Notes: generated from the letters alone by a model not told the origin. DNA of 64,000 nt from Pontibacter oryzae (GCF_003576375.1 NZ_QWGE01000002.1:248001-312000); one strand, 5' to 3'. Positions 45,974 to 55,467 are shown, counted from the first letter of the stretch. Numbers and translations are program-made.

Positions 45974-47812
45974 CTATTTCTTAACGAAATCCCCGAAGGA
46001 GTATTCCATATAAGCCTTGCCATTCTGGATTTGTTCCTCGCTCACAGTGCCTTCCTTTAAAATCGGTTTTTGTGAGACATTGTCGAAAGCAAGTATACCT
46101 TCGGGTGTGACGTATCCAAAACCATCGTTGAAAACATAAAACGCAAAAGGAGAGGAGCTTGGCGCCAGTAGGTTGCGGCTCCACTTAAACTGATTGTGCG
46201 GCAACTTTAATTGTGCGAGCAATGTGGCTGCAATATCCGTCTGGCTGCCAATGCCTGGTACTTTTATGCCGCTTTTGGCAAGTGCGCCGCCGGTAAGCAT
46301 GAACGGCATTCTATACTTGCTCGGCAGGTGATTGGCATCGTGGCCAGGTAGCGGGTGCCCGTGGTCGGCCGCTATCACCACCAAGGTATTGTTCCACCAA
46401 GCTTCATTTTTGGCTGCGGCTATAAATTTACCCAATGCCCAATCGGTGTAGTAAATGCTGTTTCGGAATTTGGCCTCCTCGTTGTTACCGGGGAATTTAG
46501 CTGGAATCGGTATTTCGAAGGGCTCATGGCTGCTCAAGGTATAAACGGTGCTGAAAAAGGGCTGCTTTTCCTTGGCAAGATCTCCGAGCACACGCTCAAA
46601 AAGCACATGGTCGTGCGCGCCCCACTTCGAGTTGTAGGTGCTCGGGTCAAAGTCATACTTGTCGATTAGCTTATCGTAGCCGCCGTTGCGCAAGTATGAT
46701 TTGATGTTTGCAAACTCCAACTCGCCGCCGTAAAAGTAGCTGGTGCTGTAGCCTTGCTCGGCAAATACCTTGCTTAGCTGTGGCAGTGCCTCGGTTTTTT
46801 GCGGGTATTTGATGATGGAGGTGGTTGTTTGCACGGGGTAACCACTCAGAAGCGCCACCATGCCTTTTTCGCTGCGGTCGCCGGCGGCATATATGTTCGT
46901 GAAATTTATGCCTGCGTTTGACAGGCTATCCAAGGTTGGCGTTACGCCCTGCTCGCCGCCCAGGCTGCCTACAAACTTGGCAGTATAACTCTCCAGGATG
47001 ATGAATAACACGTTTGGCCTTGCCGAGCGAAGCACCATTTCCGTTGAATCTGACACCGACGCATAGAGTGCCTGCACACGTTCTTCGGCTTCCTGCTCCG
47101 GCATATACTGGTACGGGTTATGGCTGGATTTGTCATACTTCAGCAAGGCGTGCATCAGGTTCCAGGGCATGTTCAGTCCGGCATGGTTGGCGAACGGTTT
47201 ATTAGAAAAGTATACCACGCTCTGGTTAATGGGAATTTGCTGCCAGCCGCCACGCAGGGGCAACACCAACAGGGCAGCATACAGCAGGGCCACCCCGGCC
47301 ACCACCCAGCGATTCAGGTGCAGTGTAAATCTGTGCAGGTCAAAAATGCGGCGGTAAAGAAATAGAAATGCCACCGTAATGAACAGCGTGACTATGAAAA
47401 GTATAAACAGAGGCGCGCCCGCAGCGGAAGCCGCCATCTCGGTAGGCGAGCTCAGGTATTGTAGCGGAGAGGCATCAAGCCGGAACCCCCAATGGCTGTA
47501 CAACTCTAGGTCAGCAGAAAGAAGTATGGACAGGAAAGCAAGTATAACTACTGTATAGTGCCGCACAAGACGGGCTGCCGGCAGTTTTTCCCACAGCAGC
47601 GACAGCAACACGAGTAAAAAAGGCGCTATACTTATATAAGCCGCAAACGAAGCATCCAGCCGGAGGCCGTACAGGAAGGTGTCCAGTACCTCGCCGGAGG
47701 TCAGGTCTGCGCTTTTCTCCAGGTGATAGATCAAAAAGATGGCTCTGGCCACTATAAAGTATAGCATCCAGAACAGGAAGTATAGGGGTTGGAAGTAAAT
47801 GCGTTTTTTCAC
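45974..47812 (-). CDS. LTA synthase/phosphoglycerol transferase family sulfatase
   Basis: 612 residues. Five membrane helices occupy about residues 10-175. The extracellular sulfatase-fold domain starts near residue 265 with NVLFIILESYTAKFVGSLGG, where the Thr (about 275) is the catalytic nucleophile and Glu a metal ligand. Metal ligands recur in ADHGHPLPG (about 478) and SHEPFEIP. The family transfers phosphoglycerol or phosphoethanolamine from phospholipids to glycans or lipids; in Gram-negative bacteria MdoB-like members modify periplasmic glucans. The acceptor here is not identifiable. Single gene, divergent from glutamine synthetase. Confidence 0.88.
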   Translation of the reverse strand: MKKRIYFQPLYFLFWMLYFIVARAIFLIYHLEKSADLTSGEVLDTFLYGLRLDASFAAYISIAPFLLVLLSLLWEKLPAARLVRHYTVVILAFLSILLSADLELYSHWGFRLDASPLQYLSSPTEMAASAAGAPLFILFIVTLFITVAFLFLYRRIFDLHRFTLHLNRWVVAGVALLYAALLVLPLRGGWQQIPINQSVVYFSNKPFANHAGLNMPWNLMHALLKYDKSSHNPYQYMPEQEAEERVQALYASVSDSTEMVLRSARPNVLFIILESYTAKFVGSLGGEQGVTPTLDSLSNAGINFTNIYAAGDRSEKGMVALLSGYPVQTTTSIIKYPQKTEALPQLSKVFAEQGYSTSYFYGGELEFANIKSYLRNGGYDKLIDKYDFDPSTYNSKWGAHDHVLFERVLGDLAKEKQPFFSTVYTLSSHEPFEIPIPAKFPGNNEEAKFRNSIYYTDWALGKFIAAAKNEAWWNNTLVVIAADHGHPLPGHDANHLPSKYRMPFMLTGGALAKSGIKVPGIGSQTDIAATLLAQLKLPHNQFKWSRNLLAPSSSPFAFYVFNDGFGYVTPEGILAFDNVSQKPILKEGTVSEEQIQNGKAYMEYSFGDFVKK

Positions 47813-48015
47813 AGCGCGAATATAAAGTATAAGTCAGCCTTCGGTAACACTTTCTTAACAGAGATGGTTTCCGGAGTTTAAATAGCTGGGGTGCGAGAGG
47901 ATAGGGGATGATTCAATATTTGACTGGATTTTGCAAAATTGCCCTAGTTAAATGAAGGGGTGTTTAAGATTTTGAAGTATGATTTTCTGAATTGCCCTTG
48001 AAAATTTATACCCTA

Positions 48016-48049
48016 TTTGTTTCGAGGCGACGTTTTATGTTTATATTTG
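48016..48049 (+). promoter_or_regulatory. probable promoter of glutamine synthetase III
   Basis: TTTG at 48016-48019, 22 nt, then TATATTTG at 48042-48049, matching TAnnTTTG. Transcription would start near 48056, leaving a leader of about 24 nt before the ATG at 48080. Confidence 0.5.
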
Positions 48050-48079
48050 TAGCATATAACAACCCAACCCTAAAATCTA

Positions 48080-50269
48080 ATGGCAATTTTAAGATTTAAA
48101 GCGCTGGAGCTTGCTAGCCAGCGCAAACCCGGTGAAGTGGCAAGCACTTCCCAAAATATTTCTGATTATTTCGGGGAAAACGTGTTCAGCAAGGCTGCCT
48201 TGCGTTCTACCATGTCTTCGGAAAACTATAAGCGCCTGCTCCGTACCATCGAGTCGGGCGACAAAGTGGACCGCCACCTGGCAGATGCCGTGGCCGCAGC
48301 CATGAAAACCTGGGCCATGAGCAAAGGTGCCACGCACTACACGCACTGGTTCCAGCCCCTAACTGGCGCTACTGCTGAAAAGCACGATTCATTCTTCGAC
48401 CTGTCCGGTGATGGCGAGGCAATTGAGAACTTTAAGGGCAGTGCACTGGTGCAACAGGAGCCGGATGCCTCGTCTTTTCCAAGCGGTGGTATCCGCAACA
48501 CCTTCGAGGCACGCGGTTACAGCGCCTGGGACCCGTCTTCGCCAGCTTTCCTGATCGAGAACGCCGGAACCAGAACGCTTTGTATCCCGACAATCTTCGT
48601 TTCCTATACCGGCGAAGCACTGGATTATAAAACACCGCTTTTAAAATCGCTGAAGTTACTGAACGATGCCGCTGTGCCGGTTTGCCAGTATTTCGATAAA
48701 GAAGTAAATAAGGTTAGCACCACTTTGGGTATCGAGCAGGAGTACTTCTTGGTTGATAAGGCCCTGTATGAGGCGCGCCCAGACCTAGTTATTGCCGGCC
48801 GTACGCTGTTCGGGCATTCGCCTGCCAAAGGCCAGCAGCTGGAAGACCACTATTTCGGAAGCATCCCGAGCCGTGTGCACGCCTTTATGGTTGATTTTGA
48901 GAAAGCGGCGCTTCGCCTGGGCATTCCGTTGAGAACGCGCCATAACGAGGTGGCTCCAAACCAGTACGAGTGCGCGCCAACGTTCGAAGACGCCAACCTG
49001 GCCGTAGACCACAACCAGCTGCTCATGGATATTATGGACCGTGTAGCAGAGCGCCACAACTTTAAAGTATTGCTTCATGAGAAGCCATTTAAAGGTGTAA
49101 ACGGCAGCGGAAAGCATAACAACTGGGCCATGAGCACCAACACAGGCGTTAACCTGCTTGGCCCCGGCAAAAGACCAAAGGAGAACCTGCAATTCCTGAC
49201 CTTCTTCATCAATACCATCATGGCGGTGCACACGCATGCCGACCTTTTGCGTGCCTCTATTGCCTCAGCCAGCAACGACCACCGTTTGGGTGCCAACGAG
49301 GCGCCTCCGGCAATCGTTTCTGTGTTCATCGGCCAGCAGCTTACGGCGGTGCTTGATGAGTTTGAGCGCACTTCTAAAGTGCCGATGGAGAAAGGCGATA
49401 ACATGTACCTGAAGCTGGGTATCGATCGCATTCCAGAAGTGCTCCGCGACAACACAGACCGTAACCGTACGTCTCCGTTTGCCTTCACGGGTAATAAGTT
49501 TGAGTTCCGCGCGGTAGGCTCATCGGCCAACACATCTTCGCCAATGACGGTGCTAAACACCATTGTGGCAGACCAGTTGCAGCAGTTCCGCAAGTCTGTG
49601 GATGCGCTGATCGAGTCTGGCATGAAGAAGGAGCTGGCTATTATCCAGATCCTGCGCGAGTATGTTGCAGCTTCTAAAGCCATCCGCTTCGAGGGCAACG
49701 GTTACTCTAAAGAGTGGGAAGACGAAGCGGCAAGCCGTGGTCTTTCTAACATTAAATCTACACCGCTTGCGCTGGATGTGTATGAGCGCGATACTGTGAA
49801 GAAGCTTTTCACGGAGCACGGCATCTTCTCTGAGGTTGAGCTGGAGGCACGCCATGAGATCCTGCTTGAAGAGTACATCAAGAAAATCCAGATTGAGTCT
49901 CGCGTGATGGGCGACCTGGCCGTGAACCACGTTATCCCTACGGCGATAGCTTACCAGAACAAGCTGATTCAGAATATCCGAGGCCTGAAAGAGCTTGGCT
50001 TGGAGGATGATTACACAGTTAGCACCGTGGAGGCAATCAAGAAAATGTCGACACACATCTCAACTATTCAGAAGAATGTAAACGCGATGATCGAGGCCCG
50101 TAAGGTTGCCAACAAGATTGACGATGCCCGCGAACGTGCTATCATGTATAACGAACAGGTTTTCGGTTACTTCGACACGATCCGTTACAGCGTAGATAAG
50201 CTAGAGCTGATGGTGGATGACGAAGACTGGCCACTGGTAAAATACCGCGAACTATTGTTCCGCCACTAA
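48080..50269 (+). CDS. glnN: glutamine synthetase type III
   Basis: 729 residues, the length of GSIII and much longer than GSI. Family blocks are evident: FPSGGIRNTFEARGYSAWDP, the GSIII-type TLGIEQEYFLVD metal and glutamate region, TRHNEVAPNQYECAP, NGSGKHNNWAMSTNTG, and the catalytic RNRTSPFAFTGNKFEFRAVG. It makes glutamine from glutamate, ammonia and ATP in the cytoplasm; the dodecamer form is typical of Bacteroidota. It contains no AAGTATA heptamer. A terminator follows at 50297. Confidence 0.97.
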   Translation: MAILRFKALELASQRKPGEVASTSQNISDYFGENVFSKAALRSTMSSENYKRLLRTIESGDKVDRHLADAVAAAMKTWAMSKGATHYTHWFQPLTGATAEKHDSFFDLSGDGEAIENFKGSALVQQEPDASSFPSGGIRNTFEARGYSAWDPSSPAFLIENAGTRTLCIPTIFVSYTGEALDYKTPLLKSLKLLNDAAVPVCQYFDKEVNKVSTTLGIEQEYFLVDKALYEARPDLVIAGRTLFGHSPAKGQQLEDHYFGSIPSRVHAFMVDFEKAALRLGIPLRTRHNEVAPNQYECAPTFEDANLAVDHNQLLMDIMDRVAERHNFKVLLHEKPFKGVNGSGKHNNWAMSTNTGVNLLGPGKRPKENLQFLTFFINTIMAVHTHADLLRASIASASNDHRLGANEAPPAIVSVFIGQQLTAVLDEFERTSKVPMEKGDNMYLKLGIDRIPEVLRDNTDRNRTSPFAFTGNKFEFRAVGSSANTSSPMTVLNTIVADQLQQFRKSVDALIESGMKKELAIIQILREYVAASKAIRFEGNGYSKEWEDEAASRGLSNIKSTPLALDVYERDTVKKLFTEHGIFSEVELEARHEILLEEYIKKIQIESRVMGDLAVNHVIPTAIAYQNKLIQNIRGLKELGLEDDYTVSTVEAIKKMSTHISTIQKNVNAMIEARKVANKIDDARERAIMYNEQVFGYFDTIRYSVDKLELMVDDEDWPLVKYRELLFRH

Positions 50270-50296
50270 GCGTCATCCATTTTTATTAGGTTGATA

Positions 50297-50327
50297 AGTG
50301 AGGGCACCCGATCAAGGTGCCTTCACT
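50297..50327 (+). terminator. terminator after glnN
   Basis: AGTGAGGGCACC (50297-50308) pairs with GGTGCCTTCACT (50316-50327) with one G-T pair and a 7-nt loop, followed by a short T run. It ends the glutamine synthetase transcript. Confidence 0.75.
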
Positions 50328-50345
50328 GCTTTTAGAGGCAAGCCA

Positions 50346-50702
50346 TTAAGCCTTTAATTTTCGGATAAGCTCTCCGCTAACCTGCGCAAGTATAAGTGGA
50401 AGCAGAACCAGGGCAAGTGCTACGGCAATTACTTTGCGCAAGCCCAGCCGCATCATAAGCTTGCTAACTACCTGGTTGCGCAGCTCACTAAGTACAAAAT
50501 GCCCCGTCTTCGTTAAGGGTTTGCCTTTCAGGATGTCCTTCACCTCGCGCCAATGCCCGCGTTGGAGCATACGGCGCAGGTAGTTAAAAACCGCGTCCTT
50601 GGTTACAAGTATAGCTTGGCTAAGCTGCTCCTGGCCTAACTTGCCCCAGGCCTGTATTTGGCTTAGTTTCTTCCAGCTTTTACGCGGTATAAAGTTGTGC
50701 AT
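50346..50702 (-). CDS. hypothetical protein with C-terminal membrane helix
   Basis: About 118 residues from the ATG at 50702 (MHNFIPRKSWKK; an earlier in-frame ATG at 50711 exists). Basic and helical throughout, with a C-terminal hydrophobic stretch (VIAVALALVLLPLILAQV) that should span the inner membrane as a tail anchor. No motif recognised. It is divergent from ispG and convergent with the glutamine synthetase gene. Confidence that it is a real gene is moderate because of its basic composition and lack of a known family. Confidence 0.5.
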   Translation of the reverse strand: MHNFIPRKSWKKLSQIQAWGKLGQEQLSQAILVTKDAVFNYLRRMLQRGHWREVKDILKGKPLTKTGHFVLSELRNQVVSKLMMRLGLRKVIAVALALVLLPLILAQVSGELIRKLKA

Positions 50703-50928
50703 GTAAATCATATGTCATCAATTTTATACTTTAGTTTACGCAAGCCAACAACGGTCGGGAGTTATACTAGCCCGGAAAGTATGAGCCCGCAGTCCGGTCA
50801 TTTTATACTTGTTGGCCGGAAATGGGGCCGGCATGCGGAAGTATGCGCAGAATTTTGCGTATTTTGCCCTTTGAACAAAGCAGCGGATACTTTAGTTAAA
50901 GAGACACATGGAATGTCAGCTTAATCAA

Positions 50929-52902
50929 ATGAACAGTTCGTATTGCCCAAGCATGGTGGAATACAAGCGCAGAAAAACGCGCGTTGTAAATATTGGTGGC
51001 GTGCCTGTTGGCGGCGATAACCCTATCAGGGTGCAGTCGATGACGACCGTGGACACGATGGACACCCTGGGCTCAGTGGAGCAATGCATCCGCATGATCG
51101 AGGCCGGCTGCGAGTACATACGCATCACCGCGCCAAGTATAAAAGAGGCCGAGAACCTGCGCCAGATTAAAGAAGAATTACGAATCAGGGGTTATAATGT
51201 GCCTTTGATCGCCGATATACACTTTACACCAAATGCCGCGGAAGTTGCAGCCCGGATTGTAGAGAAAGTACGCGTAAACCCCGGCAACTATGCCGATAAG
51301 AAGAAATTCCAGGTAATTGAATACGACGATCTTTCCTATCAGGCCGAGCTGGACAGAATTCGGGAGCGTTTCGTGCCGCTTGTTCGGATCTGCAAAGAGC
51401 ACGGCACGGCCATGCGTATCGGTACAAACCACGGTTCGCTATCTGATCGCATCTTGAGCCGCTACGGCGATACGCCGCTGGGCATGGTGGAAAGTGCGCT
51501 TGAGTTTATCCGCATCTGCGAGGATGAAGGTTACTATGACATCGTAATCTCGATGAAAGCCTCCAATACACAGGTAATGGTGCAGGCGTACCGCTTGCTG
51601 GTTCAGAAGCTGGATGAGGAAGGACTGCAGCCCTACCCGCTGCACTTGGGCGTAACAGAAGCCGGAGAAGCAGAGGATGGCCGTATAAAATCTGCCGTTG
51701 GAATAGGTACTTTGCTGGAAGACGGCTTGGGTGATACCGTGCGCGTATCTTTAACGGAAGCTCCGGAAGCCGAGGCGCCCGTGGCTCAGGCGCTTATAGA
51801 CCGCTACACGCACCGTGCAGAAAAGGCGCAGCCAATCAAGCCGATTTGCAACGTGCCTTATGATCCGTTCCAATACCACCGCAGACATACAACCGAAGTG
51901 GCTAACCTGGGCGGCCTGAACGTGCCGCGCGTGGTAGCCGACTTGAGCCGCTTGACGGATGTAAAGTATGCCGACCTGAAAAGCGTAGGGCATTTATACT
52001 CTATGCTGCTCGATAAATTCAATATGAATGACCTGGGCGCCGACTACATCTATACCGGTGATAACCCGATCTCGTTTATGCTGCCAAACGGCCTGAAGGA
52101 GATCGTGAATTATGAAGCCTGGTTGCAGGCTGATCAGCGCGAGGAGCGCCACCCACTGATGCCTGCCGATGTATACCTTAGCGAGGCTGCGCGCCACCCT
52201 GCGCTCAACTTTATACTTGCCGGCATTTCAGATATATCAACTGAGCTTATTGAGGCGCTAAAGGTAGATGCCACTGCTGTGCTTATGCTGCACACGCAAA
52301 ACGAGCACGCCATGCCGGAATTGCGGAAGTGCTTTATCCGTTTAATGAACAATGGAGTTCAAACGCCATGTATTATCAAGCGGGAGTATGGTGCGCTTAC
52401 ACAAGATCAGATGCAGCTATATGCCGCCACAGATGTGGGGGGGCTATTGATTGACGGTTTGGGAGATGGGATAATGCTTGGCACAGAGTTGCTTCCTGTG
52501 CAGGAAAAGCAGGATGAACTGCTTACCATTGACCGCCTGAACAGCCTGAGCTTCGGGATTTTGCAGGCTGCGCGCACACGCATGAGCAAAACGGAATACA
52601 TCAGTTGCCCAAGCTGCGGCCGCACGCTCTTCGACCTGCAGGAAACCACTGCCATGATACGCAAGCGCACCGACCACCTGAAAGGTGTGAAAATCGGCAT
52701 TATGGGCTGCATCGTAAACGGCCCCGGCGAAATGGCCGATGCGGATTACGGCTATGTTGGTGTCGGGAAAGACAAAATAGCGCTGTACCGTGGGCAGACC
52801 GTGATTAAAAAATCAGTGCCGGCTGATAGGGCCGTAGACGAGCTGATTGAGCTGATCCGGGAAGATGCCAAATGGATAGAGCCGATTAGGGTGGAAGAGT
52901 AA
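50929..52902 (+). CDS. ispG: 4-hydroxy-3-methylbut-2-en-1-yl diphosphate synthase (long form)
   Basis: About 657 residues from the ATG at 50929; the frame starts at 50908 with seven more residues. N-terminal TIM-barrel domain (IRVQSMTTVDTMDT, RITAPSIKEAENL, LIADIHFTPNAAE, RVNPGNYADKKKF), then an additional domain in the middle (about residues 290-550) that is present in plants, Chlamydiae and Bacteroidota. The C-terminal 4Fe-4S domain holds SCPSCGRTLFDL and GCIVNGPGE. It makes HMBPP in the non-mevalonate isoprenoid pathway. An acyltransferase gene starts 3 nt after its stop. Confidence 0.96.
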   Translation: MNSSYCPSMVEYKRRKTRVVNIGGVPVGGDNPIRVQSMTTVDTMDTLGSVEQCIRMIEAGCEYIRITAPSIKEAENLRQIKEELRIRGYNVPLIADIHFTPNAAEVAARIVEKVRVNPGNYADKKKFQVIEYDDLSYQAELDRIRERFVPLVRICKEHGTAMRIGTNHGSLSDRILSRYGDTPLGMVESALEFIRICEDEGYYDIVISMKASNTQVMVQAYRLLVQKLDEEGLQPYPLHLGVTEAGEAEDGRIKSAVGIGTLLEDGLGDTVRVSLTEAPEAEAPVAQALIDRYTHRAEKAQPIKPICNVPYDPFQYHRRHTTEVANLGGLNVPRVVADLSRLTDVKYADLKSVGHLYSMLLDKFNMNDLGADYIYTGDNPISFMLPNGLKEIVNYEAWLQADQREERHPLMPADVYLSEAARHPALNFILAGISDISTELIEALKVDATAVLMLHTQNEHAMPELRKCFIRLMNNGVQTPCIIKREYGALTQDQMQLYAATDVGGLLIDGLGDGIMLGTELLPVQEKQDELLTIDRLNSLSFGILQAARTRMSKTEYISCPSCGRTLFDLQETTAMIRKRTDHLKGVKIGIMGCIVNGPGEMADADYGYVGVGKDKIALYRGQTVIKKSVPADRAVDELIELIREDAKWIEPIRVEE

Positions 52903-52905
52903 ACT

Positions 52906-53961
52906 GTGATAACAACTGATAAGGCTGTTTTTGAACCTGCGCCAGGGAACGCAGTAGCAGAAGATGTAGCGTCGTATAATTTGATTCGTCTATTTGCTAC
53001 GCTATCTGTCATTGTTGTGCACGTAGCTACACCAACTGTTGGTCAGTATGATCCGTCAACTGAGTTAAATTGGTGGGTTGGTAATTTTTATCAGTCGGTT
53101 TTCAGATCAGGAATCCCTTTATTCTTAATGCTTACCGGAGCGTTGCTTTTACCAAGAGCCGAAGGGTTTGTCTTTATTAAAAATAGGGTAATTCGAGTGC
53201 TTTTGCCTTTCTGCTTTTGGGTCTTCGTTTATTTGTTAGCAAAAAACTATATTCGAGATTTAAGCTTAGAGGATTACTTTATAGCGCTTTATGAAGGTAA
53301 TTCGTATCACTTCTGGTATGTTTATCTTATTTTATCGATTTACTTTTTGATGCCTTTGCTCAGATTAGTGTTGCAATGGCTAAAGCCAACCTTAGTTCAG
53401 GTATTGGCATTTACTTGCATAATCTCCCTGAGTTTAAAACTTCTTCCAGATGATAATACTAATATTCGCTATCTATTAAACTACGCGATATACCTGGCTT
53501 ATATTGTTTTTGGCTATTATGCTGCAAAGTTTGAGGATGTACAGTGGCTTAATAATTGCCAAATTGGAATGCTTTTAATTTTTCTCGGATTTGGAATAAC
53601 TTTTTTCGGGAGTTACTATGTGTCTGCTTCTTCTGGGCATCATAGCGACTTACTGTATCAAAGCTCTATGGTGCATATTTTTTTAAAGGGACTCGGTGTT
53701 TGGATAATCCTGAAAAGAATGGTTAAATACATCCCGGATCGCTGGTTAAAGCACCTGAAGGCAATGAGTAAATTAAGTTTTGGAGTGTTTCTAATCCATC
53801 CGTTGGTAATTGATCATATTTTGATTGTTAGACTGGGGATCTCGCATAATCTACTCCATCCAGCTTTTGGGATATTTTTAACCAGTACTATGTGCTTTGT
53901 CTTTTCTTTCGTTATAATTTATTTGTTGAGTAAACTACCTTTGGGAAAGTATACTTATTAG
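52906..53961 (+). CDS. acyltransferase 3 family membrane protein, likely recently acquired
   Basis: 351 residues from a GTG start 3 nt after ispG. About ten membrane helices and the family start LIRLFATLSVIVVHVATP (with the conserved Arg and His), followed by FLMLTGALLLPR. The family O-acetylates sugars, polysaccharides or related molecules in the inner membrane. The gene is visibly AT-rich: two sampled 60-nt lines were 28 and 35 percent GC against 55 percent in a line of ispG, and it uses many TTT, TTA and ATT codons. No AAGTAT word occurs in it until its last codons. This suggests recent transfer behind a native ispG. Confidence 0.88.
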   Translation: MITTDKAVFEPAPGNAVAEDVASYNLIRLFATLSVIVVHVATPTVGQYDPSTELNWWVGNFYQSVFRSGIPLFLMLTGALLLPRAEGFVFIKNRVIRVLLPFCFWVFVYLLAKNYIRDLSLEDYFIALYEGNSYHFWYVYLILSIYFLMPLLRLVLQWLKPTLVQVLAFTCIISLSLKLLPDDNTNIRYLLNYAIYLAYIVFGYYAAKFEDVQWLNNCQIGMLLIFLGFGITFFGSYYVSASSGHHSDLLYQSSMVHIFLKGLGVWIILKRMVKYIPDRWLKHLKAMSKLSFGVFLIHPLVIDHILIVRLGISHNLLHPAFGIFLTSTMCFVFSFVIIYLLSKLPLGKYTY

Positions 53962-54061
53962 CTGTAATAAGAAACAATACACCTGTGAATTAAATCATTT
54001 TGGAACAGCCGTTGTTTTCTAACTAAAGCATTGAAAAGTCAACGCATTTAATAACTGACCC

Positions 54062-54229
54062 ATGAAAAAAGGACTCTTTGATTTTACGGAGGTGGCTACC
54101 TACTTTTTCAGGAAAAAAGACCCGAACCGAAAGACAAATTTCAACCTGCGCACCATGCACGTCATCAATAAAATATCAATCCTGATGTTTTTAGCTGGCG
54201 CAATCTACTTTATAGCAACGCATATTTAA
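54062..54229 (+). CDS. DUF6728-like small membrane protein, 55 aa
   Basis: A 55-codon frame with ATG at 54062, beginning MKKGLFDFTEVATYFFRKKD, then NFNLRTMHVINKISILMFLAGAIYFI. It has one C-terminal membrane helix (about residues 37-53) and a basic stretch RKKDPNRKTNFNLR before it. I recall the small Cytophagales family DUF6728 with exactly this pattern, including the FNLRxMHxINKISILMFL core. Function unknown. It precedes the YjbR gene by 11 nt, so the two are co-transcribed. Confidence 0.75.
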   Translation: MKKGLFDFTEVATYFFRKKDPNRKTNFNLRTMHVINKISILMFLAGAIYFIATHI

Positions 54230-54240
54230 TCCATTTTGCC

Positions 54241-54606
54241 TTGGATATAGAAGCGTTTAGAGACTATTGCCTTGCCAAAGCCGGAACTACCGAGGAAACT
54301 CCTTTCGACGAGGATACGCTGGTATTTAAAGTATGCGGCAAGATGTATGCCTTATGTAGCATGGCTGATTACGGTAAAGGCATAAATCTGAAGTGCGACC
54401 CGGAACTGGTATTGGAATTACGCGAAAAGTACCCGCAGGTAAAGCCTGGTTATCACATGAGCAAGCGCCATTGGAACTTAGTTATGCCTGAGGCAGGCTT
54501 GCCCGAGAGCCTGTTAAAGGAGTGGATAGACTTGTCATATTACTTAGTAGCAGCAAAGCTTACAAAGCATCAACGTTCTTTGATTGGCTTTAACGACCTA
54601 GTGTAG
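54241..54606 (+). CDS. MmcQ/YjbR family protein
   Basis: 121 residues from a TTG start 11 nt after the DUF6728-like gene. Starts LDIEAFRDYCLAKAGTTEETPFDEDT and continues VFKVCGKMYALCSM, then YPQVKPGYHMSKRHWNLV; this is the double-wing DNA-binding-like fold of MmcQ/YjbR (COG2315), with its typical length. The biochemical role in bacteria is unclear; CyaY-like structure is known from family members. Confidence 0.88.
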   Translation: MDIEAFRDYCLAKAGTTEETPFDEDTLVFKVCGKMYALCSMADYGKGINLKCDPELVLELREKYPQVKPGYHMSKRHWNLVMPEAGLPESLLKEWIDLSYYLVAAKLTKHQRSLIGFNDLV

Positions 54607-54670
54607 AAAGGTTTCTCATAAAAAGTATTATTTACTCAAAATTAAGGTTAGTATACCACTTACTTCAGAG

Positions 54671-54697
54671 GAGCCTCCTGCAAAGGTGGCTCTTTTG
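54671..54697 (+). terminator. weak terminator after the YjbR gene
   Basis: GAGCC-t-CC pairs with GG-t-GGCTC (54671-54678 and 54685-54692), followed by a short T run. Five plus two base pairs with one mismatch, so it is weaker than others. Confidence 0.5.
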
Positions 54698-54800
54698 CTT
54701 AATGGCCCCGTACAAAATAATAGTATGATATGTTTTTGGTGTATATACATTGGTGTTGCGAGGCCATTTCCAAGACTTACAGATGACTTTAGCTAAAAAT

Positions 54801-54832
54801 ATTGTTTTTGATATGTATTTATTGTTTCAATA
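54801..54832. promoter_or_regulatory. candidate MarR operator
   Basis: ATTGTTT is repeated at 54801 and 54821, two helical turns apart. The second copy lies in the palindrome TATTG-TTT-CAATA (54820-54832). It lies 54 nt upstream of the chosen MarR start, a normal place for an autoregulatory operator. No experimental support. Confidence 0.3.
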
Positions 54833-54886
54833 CCTCTGAAAAGACAAGATATTTTAGTATAATTGAGAAACTCACCTTATTATATT

Positions 54887-55387
54887 ATGATCCTAGAGAA
54901 AGAATTTGGTATTAGTTCCTTCCGGAACGAATGGCAAAAGGCAAGTATGAGTTTAATCTATACTTCCGGTCTGCTAACAAACGGGTATGAAAGTTTTTTT
55001 AAAAAGCATAATATGACTACCCAACAGTATAATGCTCTGCGTATTTTGCGTGACCAGTTTCCAAAGCCGGTTTCAACGTCTTTCCTCCGCGAAAAGATGC
55101 TGGATAAAATGTCTGATGCTTCCAGGTTGGTTAGCCGCTTAAGTGCAAAAGGCCTTGTAACTGTAACACAAAACCCGGCAGACAAGCGGCTTGTTAACAT
55201 TCTGATTTCGCAGGAAGGCCAGCGCATTTGCAGTATCATTGATGAAGACTTACCAAACCTGGATGCACTGATTCAAGGCATTACAGAAGAGGAGGCGATT
55301 ACTTTGGTAGAACTGCTTTACAAAGTGCGGGAATCACTAAAGACAGTAGACGAACGTATAACAACCACAGAGAACGTGAATGCATAA
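54887..55387 (+). CDS. MarR family transcriptional regulator
   Basis: About 166 residues from the ATG at 54887 (MILEKEFGISSFRNEWQ); the frame is open to a TTG 24 nt upstream. The winged helix is clear: LRILRDQFPKPVSTSFLREK (recognition region), DASRLVSRLSAKGLVTVTQNPADKRLVNILIS (wing with the conserved DKR). It acts as a dimer on palindromic sites. Its target is not evident; the genes downstream are convergent, so it may regulate itself or genes elsewhere. Confidence 0.92.
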   Translation: MILEKEFGISSFRNEWQKASMSLIYTSGLLTNGYESFFKKHNMTTQQYNALRILRDQFPKPVSTSFLREKMLDKMSDASRLVSRLSAKGLVTVTQNPADKRLVNILISQEGQRICSIIDEDLPNLDALIQGITEEEAITLVELLYKVRESLKTVDERITTTENVNA

Positions 55388-55426
55388 AACTTTCTACTAA
55401 TTTAATCATAAGTTCATCTTATGCGG

Positions 55427-55467
55427 AAAGGTGACAGAGAAGCCTGAGCGGCTGGTCTGTCACCTTT
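55427..55467. terminator. bidirectional terminator between MarR and antiporter
   Basis: 12-bp stem AAAGGTGACAGA (55427-55438) with TCTGTCACCTTT (55456-55467), extending into the last codon of the antiporter gene. Serves both converging transcripts. Confidence 0.75.

Noticed and set aside
48111-48305. Plus-strand frame 48111-48305 and opposite frames inside the glutamine synthetase gene
   Set aside because: They lie within the complete GSIII frame, which is conserved over its whole length.
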